Counted from the first letter of the stretch, positions 33,459 to 43,002 are shown. The stretch is DNA of 64,000 bases from Brumimicrobium sp051745635 (GCA_051745635.1 JBNJEH010000004.1:24066-88065); one strand, 5' to 3'. Translations and numbers: made by a program. Notes: generated by a model not told the origin, from the sequence alone.

Positions 33459-33488
33459 TTTGTAGTTGCTTCTTTTTAGCTATCTTTG
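33459..33488 (+). promoter_or_regulatory. Bacteroidetes-type promoter of the PKD adhesin gene
   Basis: TTTG at 33459-33462, an 18-bp spacer and TATCTTTG at 33481-33488 fit the consensus. The ATG at 33505 follows 17 bases later, giving a very short leader. This supports the internal start over the one at 33466. Confidence 0.7.
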
Positions 33489-33504
33489 TTTTAGAGATTT
33501 TTTT

Positions 33505-36500
33505 ATGAAAAAAAACGTACTTACTTTTCTCATCGTATTTTCAGTGACATTGATATACAGTCAGTCGTCGCTTTACTTGAAGCGCCCTTATGATGCTTCC
33601 GTCTTTTCGGTTGATGCCGCGGAGGTTATTTTTTCCTGGAATCATGACGGTTCTGTGAACTACACTTTAGAAATAGCAGATGATCCTACCTTTTCAACTC
33701 CAATTTCGTTTAATACGAGTAACAACCAATACACGGTTGCACAGTCAAACTTGTTTTCAAACGAAAATTACTGGCGTGTTACGGGTAGCAATGGTACTTC
33801 TGAGGTGCGAAGTTTTGAAGTTATCGATTTAAACAGTTTTGGAACCATCGCTTATCATATCGATGCTGAATCGAATATTGTTCTTTCATCAGGGAAAGTT
33901 AGTGCTTGGGGGAATAAGATAAACGCTTCGTATGAAGCATCCCAAAATACAGGGTCTGTACGTCCTGACTACAAAGCAGATGAAATAAATGGTCACAATA
34001 CTGTCCATTTTGGTGGGATATCAGGCGCTAGCGCTGACTATTTGAGTCTGAATGACTTTGAAATCAATGATACTAACTTCACTTATTTTTCGGTAAGCAG
34101 GCAAGAAACACTTAATTCAGGATTGTCTTATTTACTTGGGAGAGGAACTCCTCTTTCGGGAGTACTGAGTGGAGGAACCGCTGGAGGAGGGCGTAATTTT
34201 GGTATAGTAAGCGCTCCCGCAACTGATGTTATTCGAGTTCCTGGAACAGCCCACTTGAATTGGTCTGTTCGTACTGCAAAGTTCAAATCACTCTACGAAA
34301 ATGATGTGAAATTTTCAACGATAGTAGGTGATAGCGTAACGGGTATTCAGTTCAACACTATTGGAGTTCGCCCTGATCAATTAACCCTGAATTTTCATGG
34401 GGATTTAGCAGAAATATTGATATTTGACACAAGCTTAGTAGAAGCTGATCGATCTATGATTGATAACTACCTCCTCACCAAATACAATCCCTACCCGGAC
34501 CTGGGAAACGACATGGACACATGCACGTCTGAAGTAACTCTGGGCCCCATAGATGATCCAGCATTTAACTCTGTTGTTTGGTCAACGGGTGATACTGATG
34601 TTCCCACAATAACGGTCACTGATAACGGCTGGTACTGGGTAGAAACAGAAGCATTTGACCGAACAGTTCGCGACTCGATTTATATCGAAGGCATGGTTCC
34701 AAAACCAACACTGAACCAGGTAAATGACACCACTATCTGTCTTTATGATACAATTTCAGTCGGATATACAAATACATTACCTGCAGGAATTTCAGCCGAA
34801 TGGCACAACGGGTCAACAGGAACTTCTGTCGATATTTTTGAGGATGATACCGTCTATGCTTTGTTTTCAAATACCAGCGGGTGTACTATTTCAAGTGACA
34901 GCATAATTACAGAAGTGAATCAATTTCCCGCCACAAATGGGCTTGGTTCAGATAGAACTGTATGCTTGAATACGGAGCTCTATTTTGAATATGGTAATGC
35001 AAGTAATGGTCCTTATACGCACCTGTGGGGAGATGGATCAACAAATCCGTCTTTCGAACCAACCACCCCTGGAACACAGGAATACACCATAGAAGTAACC
35101 GACGGAATGGGATGCACCGCTTTTGATACAGTGGAAATTACATTGACAAATACGGACGGTCCTTTAGTTGATTTTTTAGTTGATACCGTTTGTCCATATT
35201 CGGCTCATCAATTTTTGGATCAAAGCTCTCCGGTTTCAGGTGACCCCATCAGTCAATATGTTTGGAGATTGCCGGATGATACTTTAAATGGCTCATCCAT
35301 AACATACGCTTATTCCGACACTACATCGTATATTGTAGAACTGGAAATTATTACAAATTCGGGATGTAGTAATGTTAAAAAAGATACGGTTACATTCTAT
35401 CCTAAGCCTTCTCTTTCTTTTACTTCGACTGGTGAATGCGAAAAGCAACTTATCCAATTCAACGGCGGTCAGTTAACACCCGCAACGATTACGACCTGGG
35501 AATGGGATTTTGATGATCCTTCGAGCGGAGCGAATAACACCGCCAGCGGTCCCAATGTCAGTCATGTCTTCGACAATTCGGGGCAATACGATGTCACGCT
35601 TATCGGTACAGACAGTAACGGTTGTCAGGATACGGTGGTGCAATCCAAAACGGTTGCCCCTTCACCACAAGTGGATTTTACCTTTGACGAAATTTGTGAA
35701 GGCAACAACGTCAATTTTCAAAATACCACTACAATTGACAGCCCTGGTTCAGTCGCGGGATATAATTGGTCATTTGGAGACGGCACCAATTCCGGGCAGG
35801 AGAACCCCCAAAAGCCCTATAACACGTATGGAGACTACAGCATCAATCTGATCGTGACGAGTGACAACGGTTGTTCTGGTCAGCGCACCAAAAACCTAAA
35901 AGTGCACGCTATTCCCTTTGTCGATCGAAATTTCGTTGAGAATTGTGCCGGCTTGCCCACGCAATTTACTGACGCTTCTTATGCACCCAACGGAAGTATC
36001 GCCGAAGCAACTTGGTCCATCGACAATGGAGATGAACTCGAAGGATTGAATGTCACCAATAGTTTTGACGCGCCGGGCAATTATACCGTAACCCAAACCA
36101 TCACTTCTGCTTTTGGTTGTTCGAACTCCGCAACTTTTCCCCTCGACATTAGCGACTTCCTCTCTGCCGGATTTGAAATTGACCCTTCGGTATTCATTGC
36201 GGACTACCCTATTCAGCTGGTGAACACTTCGAATGGAGCAGACAGCGTCCAGTGGTATGTCGATGCACAGGCGTATAGCAACAACGGAGATACCTCGCTC
36301 ACTGTCGACACTAGCGCTATAGGTGATTCCATCACAATTTTGCAATACGTGGAAAACAGTTTTGGTTGCATCGACAGTACTCAGCGGACCTATGGTGTTG
36401 TCGAGCAGCGCACCGATCTCGCCGTAGAACAACTTTTCCTCGAAACGTCCAACGGTTACCTCACGGTGGGAGTACAGTTACACAACCGGGGTACAACGCC

Positions 36501-36999
36501 AATCCATGCTGCCGAACTTGAGTTGAAAACCGCAAACGGCACCTTAAAAGAGGTTTGGCAAGGCGATCTGCGCGAAGATGAATCCGTAATTTACGTTTTT
36601 AATGCTACACCATCGAGTACCGTTAGTGCGGAAGACCTCGACAAAAACAGCTTGTGTGTGGAGGCGCGTATTCAACTACCACAATTGTTTGAGGATGAAG
36701 ATTTGTCCAACAATGAACAGTGTTTATCCCGCGAGGAAACATTCATTGTGCTGCAGCCCCACCCGAATCCGGTGAATGAATTTTTTACGGTGAAGATTAT
36801 TGCCAACGATGCACTGACGGGCAGTATCCACATCATTGATGCTGAAGGTAAAGTTGTACGAACTTTGGCGCGCGAAAAAGCATTTGAGGAAGGTTTGAAC
36901 ACTCTGGAAGTTGATGCCACATCATTCTCCAGCGGAACTTATACGATCGTTTTCGTGAATGATGAACACACCAAAACAACGCGTTTCATTAAATTGTAA
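33505..36999 (+). CDS. Large secreted PKD-repeat protein with type IX sorting tail
   Basis: From the ATG at 33505 the protein has 1164 residues. A signal peptide (MKKNVLTFLIVFSVTLIYSQ) is followed by a fibronectin-like segment, a LamG-like region (about 105-325, ending GDLAEILIFDTSLVEADRSM), and Ig-like repeats of the gliding/SprB kind. Several PKD domains follow (TTWEWDFDDPSSG, GYNWSFGDGTNSGQENPQKP), then a CARDB-like domain and a Por secretion tail (PHPNPVNEF, HIIDAEGKVVRTL, SSGTYTIVFVN). It should reach the surface by the type IX system and act in adhesion or polymer binding. No catalytic motif is seen. The gene is monocistronic. Confidence 0.9.
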   Translation: MKKNVLTFLIVFSVTLIYSQSSLYLKRPYDASVFSVDAAEVIFSWNHDGSVNYTLEIADDPTFSTPISFNTSNNQYTVAQSNLFSNENYWRVTGSNGTSEVRSFEVIDLNSFGTIAYHIDAESNIVLSSGKVSAWGNKINASYEASQNTGSVRPDYKADEINGHNTVHFGGISGASADYLSLNDFEINDTNFTYFSVSRQETLNSGLSYLLGRGTPLSGVLSGGTAGGGRNFGIVSAPATDVIRVPGTAHLNWSVRTAKFKSLYENDVKFSTIVGDSVTGIQFNTIGVRPDQLTLNFHGDLAEILIFDTSLVEADRSMIDNYLLTKYNPYPDLGNDMDTCTSEVTLGPIDDPAFNSVVWSTGDTDVPTITVTDNGWYWVETEAFDRTVRDSIYIEGMVPKPTLNQVNDTTICLYDTISVGYTNTLPAGISAEWHNGSTGTSVDIFEDDTVYALFSNTSGCTISSDSIITEVNQFPATNGLGSDRTVCLNTELYFEYGNASNGPYTHLWGDGSTNPSFEPTTPGTQEYTIEVTDGMGCTAFDTVEITLTNTDGPLVDFLVDTVCPYSAHQFLDQSSPVSGDPISQYVWRLPDDTLNGSSITYAYSDTTSYIVELEIITNSGCSNVKKDTVTFYPKPSLSFTSTGECEKQLIQFNGGQLTPATITTWEWDFDDPSSGANNTASGPNVSHVFDNSGQYDVTLIGTDSNGCQDTVVQSKTVAPSPQVDFTFDEICEGNNVNFQNTTTIDSPGSVAGYNWSFGDGTNSGQENPQKPYNTYGDYSINLIVTSDNGCSGQRTKNLKVHAIPFVDRNFVENCAGLPTQFTDASYAPNGSIAEATWSIDNGDELEGLNVTNSFDAPGNYTVTQTITSAFGCSNSATFPLDISDFLSAGFEIDPSVFIADYPIQLVNTSNGADSVQWYVDAQAYSNNGDTSLTVDTSAIGDSITILQYVENSFGCIDSTQRTYGVVEQRTDLAVEQLFLETSNGYLTVGVQLHNRGTTPIHAAELELKTANGTLKEVWQGDLREDESVIYVFNATPSSTVSAEDLDKNSLCVEARIQLPQLFEDEDLSNNEQCLSREETFIVLQPHPNPVNEFFTVKIIANDALTGSIHIIDAEGKVVRTLAREKAFEEGLNTLEVDATSFSSGTYTIVFVNDEHTKTTRFIKL

Positions 37000-37290
37000 C
37001 GTTGACTCCCAAAATGTTTTGATGTGGTTATTGAGCACATTCGTTTCTCCTGGAGTTGATGTTCTACCCCCGTTCCATCTAACTTTTTGCAGACAACAGT
37101 GATTCAGTATTGCTAGCGTGCTGCAAATAGTGAGTACGTCCTTCAAAACTCAGTGCTGTACATTGGCAACTGTACTTTGGTTTTCATACTTGATGTACCA
37201 GAATTCGGGGATATAGATCCCGTTCATTGGCAATATTGAAAATCGAGGTGATTGTGTAAAATCTGCAGGTGATTCGCAATCGCTTTAAAC
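37000..37290. other. Intergenic stretch with a short gene remnant
   Basis: Mostly without signal. On the minus strand at 37150-37227 a 25-codon frame reads MNGIYIPEFWYIKYENQST and on to a stop. It is protein-like and may be the tail of a lost gene. I see no RNA gene. Confidence 0.3.
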
Positions 37291-37292
37291 CA

Positions 37293-37328
37293 AAAAGAGG
37301 CTGCCCGATGGGACAACCTCTTTCTCTT
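37293..37328. terminator. Rho-independent terminator between convergent genes
   Basis: AAAGAGGCTGCCC pairs with GGACAACCTCTTT around the loop GATG, with two mismatches, and pyrimidine-rich sequence follows. A-rich and T-rich flanks on both sides suit termination in both directions. Confidence 0.65.
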
Positions 37329-37352
37329 TCTTATCCAAAGACTGGAGTAATA

Positions 37353-37895
37353 TTAATCAATTCGTTGATATACAGTTGTTGAAGAACTTGTAGTTGACTC
37401 AGTTGTTCCACCGTCCTGTTCAGATGAATTCGTTTCATTCGTAAAGATCATCTCTTTGTGCTTGAGTTGATCAATATAGAACACACCTTCGTTATCGAGA
37501 AGAACGCGACGCTTTTTCTTCGCATCATCCAGCCAAGACCAACGACCACCAGATTCCGATACTTCTCCGTCTTCTGTTTCTTTCATCGTGTAAGTACCGT
37601 CTTTCTTCATTGTCAACGTTCGACTATAAGAGATAGATGAAGTGTTTCCATCTTGCATCGTAGTCCAAATATCGTCTTCGAAAGTTGTCGTGGTTGTCGT
37701 GGTAACTGTATTACTTCCGTCCGATACAGTTGTAGTCGACTCACTATCATATTTTGTAAGCTCCCACTCACCCGTAATACGATTGTCTCTCGAGCGCAAG
37801 GAAAGGAATGGATCATTTTCACCTTTTTTACAACTTTCCAATACTAGTACACCGACAAAAAGTGCAAGTACCAATCTAATAGCATTCAATTTCAT
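37353..37895 (-). CDS. Lipoprotein with lipocalin-like domain, function unknown
   Basis: The 180-residue protein has a lipoprotein signal (LALFVGVLVLESC, Cys22), then ITGEWELTKYDSESTTTVSD, a Thr-rich stretch, and segments such as YTMKETEDGEVSESGGRWSW and GVFYIDQLKHKEMIF. The alternation of W-rich strands resembles small lipocalin-like outer-membrane lipoproteins of Bacteroidetes. It probably sits on the inner face of the outer membrane. An IS1595-type element lies 16 bases upstream of its start codon, between the gene and its old promoter, so its expression may be changed. Confidence 0.7.
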   Translation of the reverse strand: MKLNAIRLVLALFVGVLVLESCKKGENDPFLSLRSRDNRITGEWELTKYDSESTTTVSDGSNTVTTTTTTTFEDDIWTTMQDGNTSSISYSRTLTMKKDGTYTMKETEDGEVSESGGRWSWLDDAKKKRRVLLDNEGVFYIDQLKHKEMIFTNETNSSEQDGGTTESTTSSSTTVYQRID

Positions 37896-37910
37896 AACTT
37901 TTAATTTTTT

Positions 37911-38967
37911 TAAATGCCTATCGGATACTTTACCAGTAGAACGTAATTACTTTACGTAATGAGACATGATCTTTGTACAAAAAATAGCAGTATGAAGTTA
38001 ATAGATTTTTCTAAACATTACCCAGATGAGGCCAGCTGTAAAGCAGAGTTTAAGTTGTATCGCGAGAGTCAAGGAGTCGTTTGTAAGAAATGTACAGCCA
38101 AAGATCAATACTGGTGGCTTGCCTCTAAAGAGCAATATGAGTGTAAAAAATGTGGGTTCAGAATGAGTTTAAAGTCTGGAACAGTTATGGAAAACTCAAA
38201 GTTACCTTACCAGTTTTGGTTTATAGCATTTCATTTGATGACATCTACAAAAAAGACGATTTCCGCATTTGAACTTCAACGTCAAATAGGTCACCGATAT
38301 TATGAACCAATTTGGGCAATGATGCATAAAATCAGATTAGTGATGGGTAAAAGAGACGATCTTTATGAATTAACAGCAGATATCGAGACCGATGAATCGT
38401 ATTATTCAACACGTTACGTACAAGAGGAAAATGAATTTACAGGTCGGAAAGAAAAGCTGAAAAGAGGTAAGGGATCCCAGAGAAAAACAGGTGTTTTAGT
38501 AATGGCTAGTCAGCAACGAAAGATGCATTCAAAACTAACCAAAAAAAGAGGGGCAAGTTACTCACAGCCAAAACATTTAAAAATGAAGGTTGTTGAAAAT
38601 GGAACTGCCACTGAAATTAAAAGTACAGCTCAAAAAAATATAGATGAAGAAGTGTCTGTAAAGTCTGATAAAGCAAAGGCATATCCAAAAGCTTTTGAGA
38701 ACTTTAAAAAACTTGAAATGTTCGATATGTCAAAGTTCGATCCTGGTAAAATATTACCATGGAGTAGCAAAGCTATTACCAACTCTAAGAATTTGATAAA
38801 AGCCATGCATCATGGAGTTGAAGAGAAGTATTTACAGAATTATCTTAATGAGTTTTGCTACAAATACAATAGAAGATATTTTAGTGATAAAGTCTTTAAC
38901 AGACTGCTAATATGCGCTGTAACCTCAGTTTGGTTTTAAATACTGGTAAAGTATCCGATAGGCATTT
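37911..38967 (+). mobile_element. IS1595-family insertion sequence
   Basis: Terminal inverted repeats of 27 bp are perfect: AAATGCCTATCGGATACTTT at the left end (37911 onward) and its complement at the right, ending AGTATCCGATAGGCATTT at 38967. They enclose one transposase gene. The target is a T-rich tract, so an 8-bp target duplication cannot be made out with certainty. The element looks complete and recently moved. Confidence 0.9.
37992..38939 (+). CDS. IS1595-family transposase (ISXO2-like)
   Basis: From the ATG at 37992 the protein has 315 residues. A zinc ribbon lies at the N-terminus (VVCKKCTAKDQYWW and YECKKCGFRM), then FAMILY-typical helices (KLPYQFWFIAFHLMTSTKKT, ELQRQIGHRYYEPIW). 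The DDE-type domain has IETDESYYS (first Asp), KSDKAKAYPKAF (second Asp) and a late acidic residue in HHGVEEKYLQNYLNEF, with CYKYNRRYF near the end. The gene fills the element between its inverted repeats and is unbroken. Confidence 0.9.
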   Translation: MKLIDFSKHYPDEASCKAEFKLYRESQGVVCKKCTAKDQYWWLASKEQYECKKCGFRMSLKSGTVMENSKLPYQFWFIAFHLMTSTKKTISAFELQRQIGHRYYEPIWAMMHKIRLVMGKRDDLYELTADIETDESYYSTRYVQEENEFTGRKEKLKRGKGSQRKTGVLVMASQQRKMHSKLTKKRGASYSQPKHLKMKVVENGTATEIKSTAQKNIDEEVSVKSDKAKAYPKAFENFKKLEMFDMSKFDPGKILPWSSKAITNSKNLIKAMHHGVEEKYLQNYLNEFCYKYNRRYFSDKVFNRLLICAVTSVWF

Positions 38968-39091
38968 TTTTTTAAATTCAAAGCAAATATAGGTAAATCT
39001 GAACACATTAACGAAAAATAAAATGTTAACGAATTGGTAATTCTTCCAAAACTTGCCTATCTGCCTATCTTAAAATCAGATTGCAGCGTAA

Positions 39092-39226
39092 TTATTGCAA
39101 GACGAAATTAATTGGGATGCGGCAATAAGCGCGCACCACTTCACCATCTTCTTTCCTGGCCGGCTCCCAGTTGGGCATTCTGCGTATGGTGTGCAATGCT
39201 TCGGCATCAATCTGTTTTAACCTCAT
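39092..39226 (-). pseudogene. C-terminal remnant of a TonB-type energy transducer
   Basis: The 44-codon frame reads AEALHTIRRMPNWEPARKED and then RAYCRIPINFVLQ. This is the last part of the TonB C-terminal domain (pattern MPnW.Pa...G..v...Y.iPi.F.L). Nothing of the N-terminal or membrane part remains. The same domain end, more complete, occurs at 52243-52521. It lies between the IS element and the hemerythrin-like gene. Confidence 0.7.
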
Positions 39227-39290
39227 TTTACCCTATTCACGGTATTGATTGTCAAGGTGAAATACGCGTACTTTGAAAAAAAGATCCGTT

Positions 39291-39968
39291 ATGAACAATA
39301 CATCCAACGAAAAATTTTACGAAATTTTAGGTCTGCTCCCCGAAAGCTTGAATGCAGAACCTGCTTCCCCCCGCGATTTGATTCAGACCGTGGCACAGCA
39401 CCTCATTCAACCCGAGCGATTTGCTGCTGCAGATTATCGCGCTTATGATTTGAATAATGTACTTGCTTATCTTCGCAAAAGCCACGTGTATTATCTCGAT
39501 AAAAAGTTGCCGGAAATTGATCAAAACATGCACCATTTGCATCAAATTTTTCCAAAAGAGCGGTTATTTCACATTCTTAATGCCTTTTTTCAGCAGTACA
39601 AAACTTTATTGATCGAACACATCGACCATGAAGAAAACACCGTCTTCAATTACGTAGACTACTTATTAACGTATCGTCAGTTACCATCGGAGCAGGAATT
39701 AAAAACATTTCTTCTTGGCAACACATCACTAAGCGGTTTTCTCGACAGTCACACGGATACGGAAAATGACTTGACGGCTATGCGCCAACTTTTGGGTGAC
39801 TCTGATCAATACAAACAGTTACATCCCATTTCATTGTTATTGAACCAAATTGCGTCACTGGAAAATCACTTGAATATCCACGCGCGCATAGAAGATGAAG
39901 TATTTATTCCTAAAGCGATGGAACTGGAGGATCAATTAAATAAAAAACACAAGTCCACTAGCACTTGA
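39291..39968 (+). CDS. Hemerythrin-like HHE-domain protein
   Basis: From the ATG at 39291 the protein has 225 residues. Iron ligands of a four-helix bundle are visible as histidines in RKSHVYYLDKKLPEI, EHIDHEENTVFNYV, DSHTDTENDL and HLNIHARIEDEVFIP. It resembles the di-iron RIC (YtfE) group without the N-terminal ScdA domain. Such proteins repair iron-sulfur clusters after oxidative or nitrosative damage or hold oxygen or NO. TACTTTG 16 bases before the start resembles a -7 box. It is monocistronic, with a terminator downstream. Confidence 0.8.
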   Translation: MNNTSNEKFYEILGLLPESLNAEPASPRDLIQTVAQHLIQPERFAAADYRAYDLNNVLAYLRKSHVYYLDKKLPEIDQNMHHLHQIFPKERLFHILNAFFQQYKTLLIEHIDHEENTVFNYVDYLLTYRQLPSEQELKTFLLGNTSLSGFLDSHTDTENDLTAMRQLLGDSDQYKQLHPISLLLNQIASLENHLNIHARIEDEVFIPKAMELEDQLNKKHKSTST

Positions 39969-40047
39969 CCCGTATTCCAGGACTTCATAAATGTAGAACT
40001 ACTGAGCTAACATTAAATTTCATATTTCACTCGTCCATCATTCATGC

Positions 40048-40085
40048 AAAAGCGGCTTCCTCCCAGCAGAGAAAGCCGCTTTTTA
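40048..40085 (+). terminator. Rho-independent terminator after the hemerythrin-like gene
   Basis: AAGCGGCTT (40050-40058) pairs perfectly with AAGCCGCTT (40073-40081) around a 14-base loop, and T residues follow. A-rich sequence ahead of it could let it also serve the convergent TonB receptor gene. Confidence 0.75.
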
Positions 40086-40156
40086 AGTTTACCCAGAATT
40101 CGAAAGTTAATTCATTACAAAAGACTTGTGAATAGCTGGTTTTAACAAACGCAAAC

Positions 40157-42613
40157 TTATAACTTGATCAACAATCGCACGAGGAAGTTTCTTCCTGCCT
40201 GCGGGTAATAGAAGTTTTCTTGAACGCGTTCACCGCCGAATACATAACCGTACGTATAGCCGTTGTTTTCATACATTTCATTGAAAAGGTTATTCACCCG
40301 CAATCCAACGGTCATCTCTTTAAACAAAACATCTTTTAGTGTATAGTCAACGGTCAAATGACTGATAAAATAGGGATCCAGTGTACGATCTTCATTTTGC
40401 GTATTGTCCAGGTATTGTTTTCCAACATATTTATTGATCAAGCGAATATTCACTGATTCAACCGGTGCGAAATTCACAGTTGCTCCGGTAATAATGTTGG
40501 GTGAAAATGCCAGGTCGGTATTTTCGTGCTCGATTTTATCCTGACCTCCGACGTCGTAATTATCCACATACTCGGTAAATGACTCAATCTTGTTCTGACT
40601 CAACGTCAAATTACCCGTTATTCCCAGCTTGTCAAAGATTTTATAACCGCCCTCAAATTCTACGCCGGCACGATAACTATCCTCCACATTAGTGCGGGTA
40701 TATCCACCGACATCATTGATTTCTCCTGTCAGCACGAGCTGGTTCTCATAATCCATGTAATAAACATTTGCATTGAGAAAACCACTATTCTTCTCGAGTT
40801 GATACCCGGTTTCTACATTGTGTAACGTTTCATGTTGCGGGCGGTTTTCGGGCGTGCTTTCGCGAAAATCTCTACGTACGGGCTCGCGATTGGCAACGGC
40901 GTAAGAAGCGTAAACAGATTGATTTTTATTTATCGTGTAGGACAATCCTGCCTTCGGATTGAAGAAGTTATAATCGACAGTTTGGCGCACATTTTCCAAA
41001 GATCCACTCACATCATCCACTCCCAGAAAGGTGTATTCGATATAACGAAACTGAGCATCGCCAAAGAACGTAAAATCGCTCAACTGATAGGTCGCCTTCA
41101 AATAACTGTTGGCGTCTACTTTAAACGCATTGTTTTCGTAATAACGGTCTCCTTTCTCATTATCAGGCATGAATTCCGCCCAGATAACTTCGCCAAAATG
41201 GTCACCGTCGTAGGCATTTGCAGCTCCGCCCAGGTTCACTTCAAGACCTTTTAGATTATTGTAATTCAAACTAAAAACACCTCCATAAAAATGATTGTCG
41301 AGCCATCTTCTGCGAATGAGGTCCATATTGGAAGTCGTATCCCCATTTACAACCAACGGATCGTAGTCATACGTTGAAAAAGGATCGCCTTTCCTGTACT
41401 GCTCGTAATAACCGCGACCGTACGTGTAATGTCCAGCAACCTTCATGTTCAGCTGACGCGAAAACTGATGCGCAAAATGAAGCTGGTAGTGGTCCTGCTG
41501 ATAATTATCGGTTTCGTTTTCATAGGTGTAAAAATTGTAGGTACGCCCCGAATTGAGCAGATTATCCGTATCGTCCTGCGACAACCCGTTGCGGGCGGCA
41601 TAGTCGAGCATCGCTTGCTCATCGCCATCTATCCTGCTTTCGGGAGTTCCATACCAGGCCTGATACGTTTTTTCTTTACCACTAAATACATTCAAACGAA
41701 GCGTGGACTTGTCTCCGTGATAAGCACCGGATAAATAAAAGGATTTGAGGTTGGAACTCGCCCGGTCAATATAACCATTAGAGACAATGCGCGAAAGTCT
41801 TGCATCCACTGTAAATTTATCATTTATCAAGCCCGTTCCAGCTCGCACAGAATTCCGCAGCGTATTGAAAGATCCACCGGAATTATCGATAATCGCGTAG
41901 GGCTCCTTCTGGAACTGATTGGTGCTGATGTTGATACTGGCTCCAAAAGCTCCTGCTCCATTAGAAGAAGTTCCAACACCGCGCTGCACCTGCATACTTT
42001 CAACCGATGATGAGAAATCGGGCATGTTCACCCAAAAAACACCTTGTGATTCGGCATCATTCATGGGAATGCCATTGACAGTAACGTTGGTCCGCGTAGG
42101 ATCTACCCCCCGAATACGAACCCCCGTATATCCAATACCTGCACCAGCATCAGAGGTGACGACTGTCGAGGGTGTTGACTGCAATAAAAACGGCAAATCC
42201 TGACCGAAATTTTGCGCTTCAATATCTTCGCGATCGATATTGGTGTATGTCGTCGGTGTTTTTTTATCTGCACGAATGCCATACACTTCCACGCCTTCCT
42301 GCATAAAAAATGAAATGCCCAGTGTAAAATCCAGGTTTTCATCGTCATTGTCAATCACGACTTCTCTGGAAACCGACTTGTGTCCGAAATAGGAAGCTTT
42401 GATAACGTAAGCGCCATTTTTTAACCCATCGATTTCATATTCTCCATTCCGCTGGGTTGTGGCACCTTTGTTTTTAGTCATCACTTTGACGACAGCACCA
42501 GCGAGGTAATCCCCGTCTTCATTTTTTACTTTTCCTTTAATAGAGAACTGACCATACAAGCCGAAGGACAGCATCAAGGCCGCTGCGAGCGCTAATAAAC
42601 CATTTGTTTTCAT
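40157..42613 (-). CDS. TonB-dependent outer-membrane receptor under TPP riboswitch control
   Basis: The 818-residue protein has a signal peptide (ALAAALMLSFGLYGQ), a CarboxypepD_reg-like domain (about 22-105, with GDYLAGAVVKVMTKNKGATT), a plug (about 115-230, with VRIRGVDPTRTNVTVNGIPM) and a 22-strand barrel ending FYYPQAGRNFLVRLLIKL. It takes up a ligand across the outer membrane with energy from TonB. The TPP riboswitch in its leader says the ligand is thiamine or a precursor; Bacteroidetes receptors of this kind have been called Omr1. It is the only gene under the switch here, and the thiamine biosynthesis genes lie elsewhere. Confidence 0.93.
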   Translation of the reverse strand: MKTNGLLALAAALMLSFGLYGQFSIKGKVKNEDGDYLAGAVVKVMTKNKGATTQRNGEYEIDGLKNGAYVIKASYFGHKSVSREVVIDNDDENLDFTLGISFFMQEGVEVYGIRADKKTPTTYTNIDREDIEAQNFGQDLPFLLQSTPSTVVTSDAGAGIGYTGVRIRGVDPTRTNVTVNGIPMNDAESQGVFWVNMPDFSSSVESMQVQRGVGTSSNGAGAFGASINISTNQFQKEPYAIIDNSGGSFNTLRNSVRAGTGLINDKFTVDARLSRIVSNGYIDRASSNLKSFYLSGAYHGDKSTLRLNVFSGKEKTYQAWYGTPESRIDGDEQAMLDYAARNGLSQDDTDNLLNSGRTYNFYTYENETDNYQQDHYQLHFAHQFSRQLNMKVAGHYTYGRGYYEQYRKGDPFSTYDYDPLVVNGDTTSNMDLIRRRWLDNHFYGGVFSLNYNNLKGLEVNLGGAANAYDGDHFGEVIWAEFMPDNEKGDRYYENNAFKVDANSYLKATYQLSDFTFFGDAQFRYIEYTFLGVDDVSGSLENVRQTVDYNFFNPKAGLSYTINKNQSVYASYAVANREPVRRDFRESTPENRPQHETLHNVETGYQLEKNSGFLNANVYYMDYENQLVLTGEINDVGGYTRTNVEDSYRAGVEFEGGYKIFDKLGITGNLTLSQNKIESFTEYVDNYDVGGQDKIEHENTDLAFSPNIITGATVNFAPVESVNIRLINKYVGKQYLDNTQNEDRTLDPYFISHLTVDYTLKDVLFKEMTVGLRVNNLFNEMYENNGYTYGYVFGGERVQENFYYPQAGRNFLVRLLIKL

Positions 42614-42691
42614 GTCTTGTAAACTTTTTACAAGAACAAGGGGCTAATTCTTGGAATTAATAAATCAATTAGAATTAACACTATGTTAGTC

Positions 42692-42771
42692 ATCTTCCCG
42701 CCGCAGGTACTAACCTGATCCGGTTCAATGGGTATAATCTCAGTCCCGAAACTAATCGAGACACCCCTTAA
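42692..42771 (-). ncRNA. TPP riboswitch (THI element)
   Basis: On the minus strand the leader reads GGGGTGTCTCG, then GGGACTGAGATTATACCC, GAACCGGATCAGGTTAGTACC and GCGGCGGGAAG. These are the conserved CUGAGA, ACCC, GAACCUGAUC-like and UA-UACC-GCG-AGGGA blocks of the thiamine pyrophosphate aptamer. It lies about 80 bases upstream of the TonB receptor start. TPP binding should lower expression of the receptor. The stretch from there to the start codon would form the expression platform. Confidence 0.93.
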
Positions 42772-42970
42772 GAGACGCCACAAATGTATATCGAAATTTT
42801 GAATTACAAAACAGCAACAGTAAAAAGAAATCCTTTTTTTGTGTTGCAGGTAACATTCAAGGGTTCATTGTGCGTTGATTAAATCCAGATGATTTATTCT
42901 ATCCCTCATCAGGCACTTTAGTTATGTATATTCCAGGCGTTATTCAGAAAATCATATCCACAAAAATTGC

Positions 42971-42978
42971 TAAATTTG
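42971..42978 (+). promoter_or_regulatory. Candidate -7 element of ileS
   Basis: TAAATTTG matches TAnnTTTG and lies 24 bases before the ATG at 43003. A clear -33 element at the right distance is not seen, so confidence is moderate. Confidence 0.4.
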
Positions 42979-43002
42979 CGGCTCGATAAAAAAGCATTGA
43001 TT

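Noticed and set aside
33466..33504. Longer start of the PKD adhesin
   Set aside because: It overlaps the -33/-7 promoter; the ATG at 33505 gives a standard signal peptide.
38441..38600. Lys-rich stretch in the transposase as a sign of frameshift
   Set aside because: IS1595/ISXO2 transposases normally have a basic insert between the first two Asp motifs, and the frame is unbroken.
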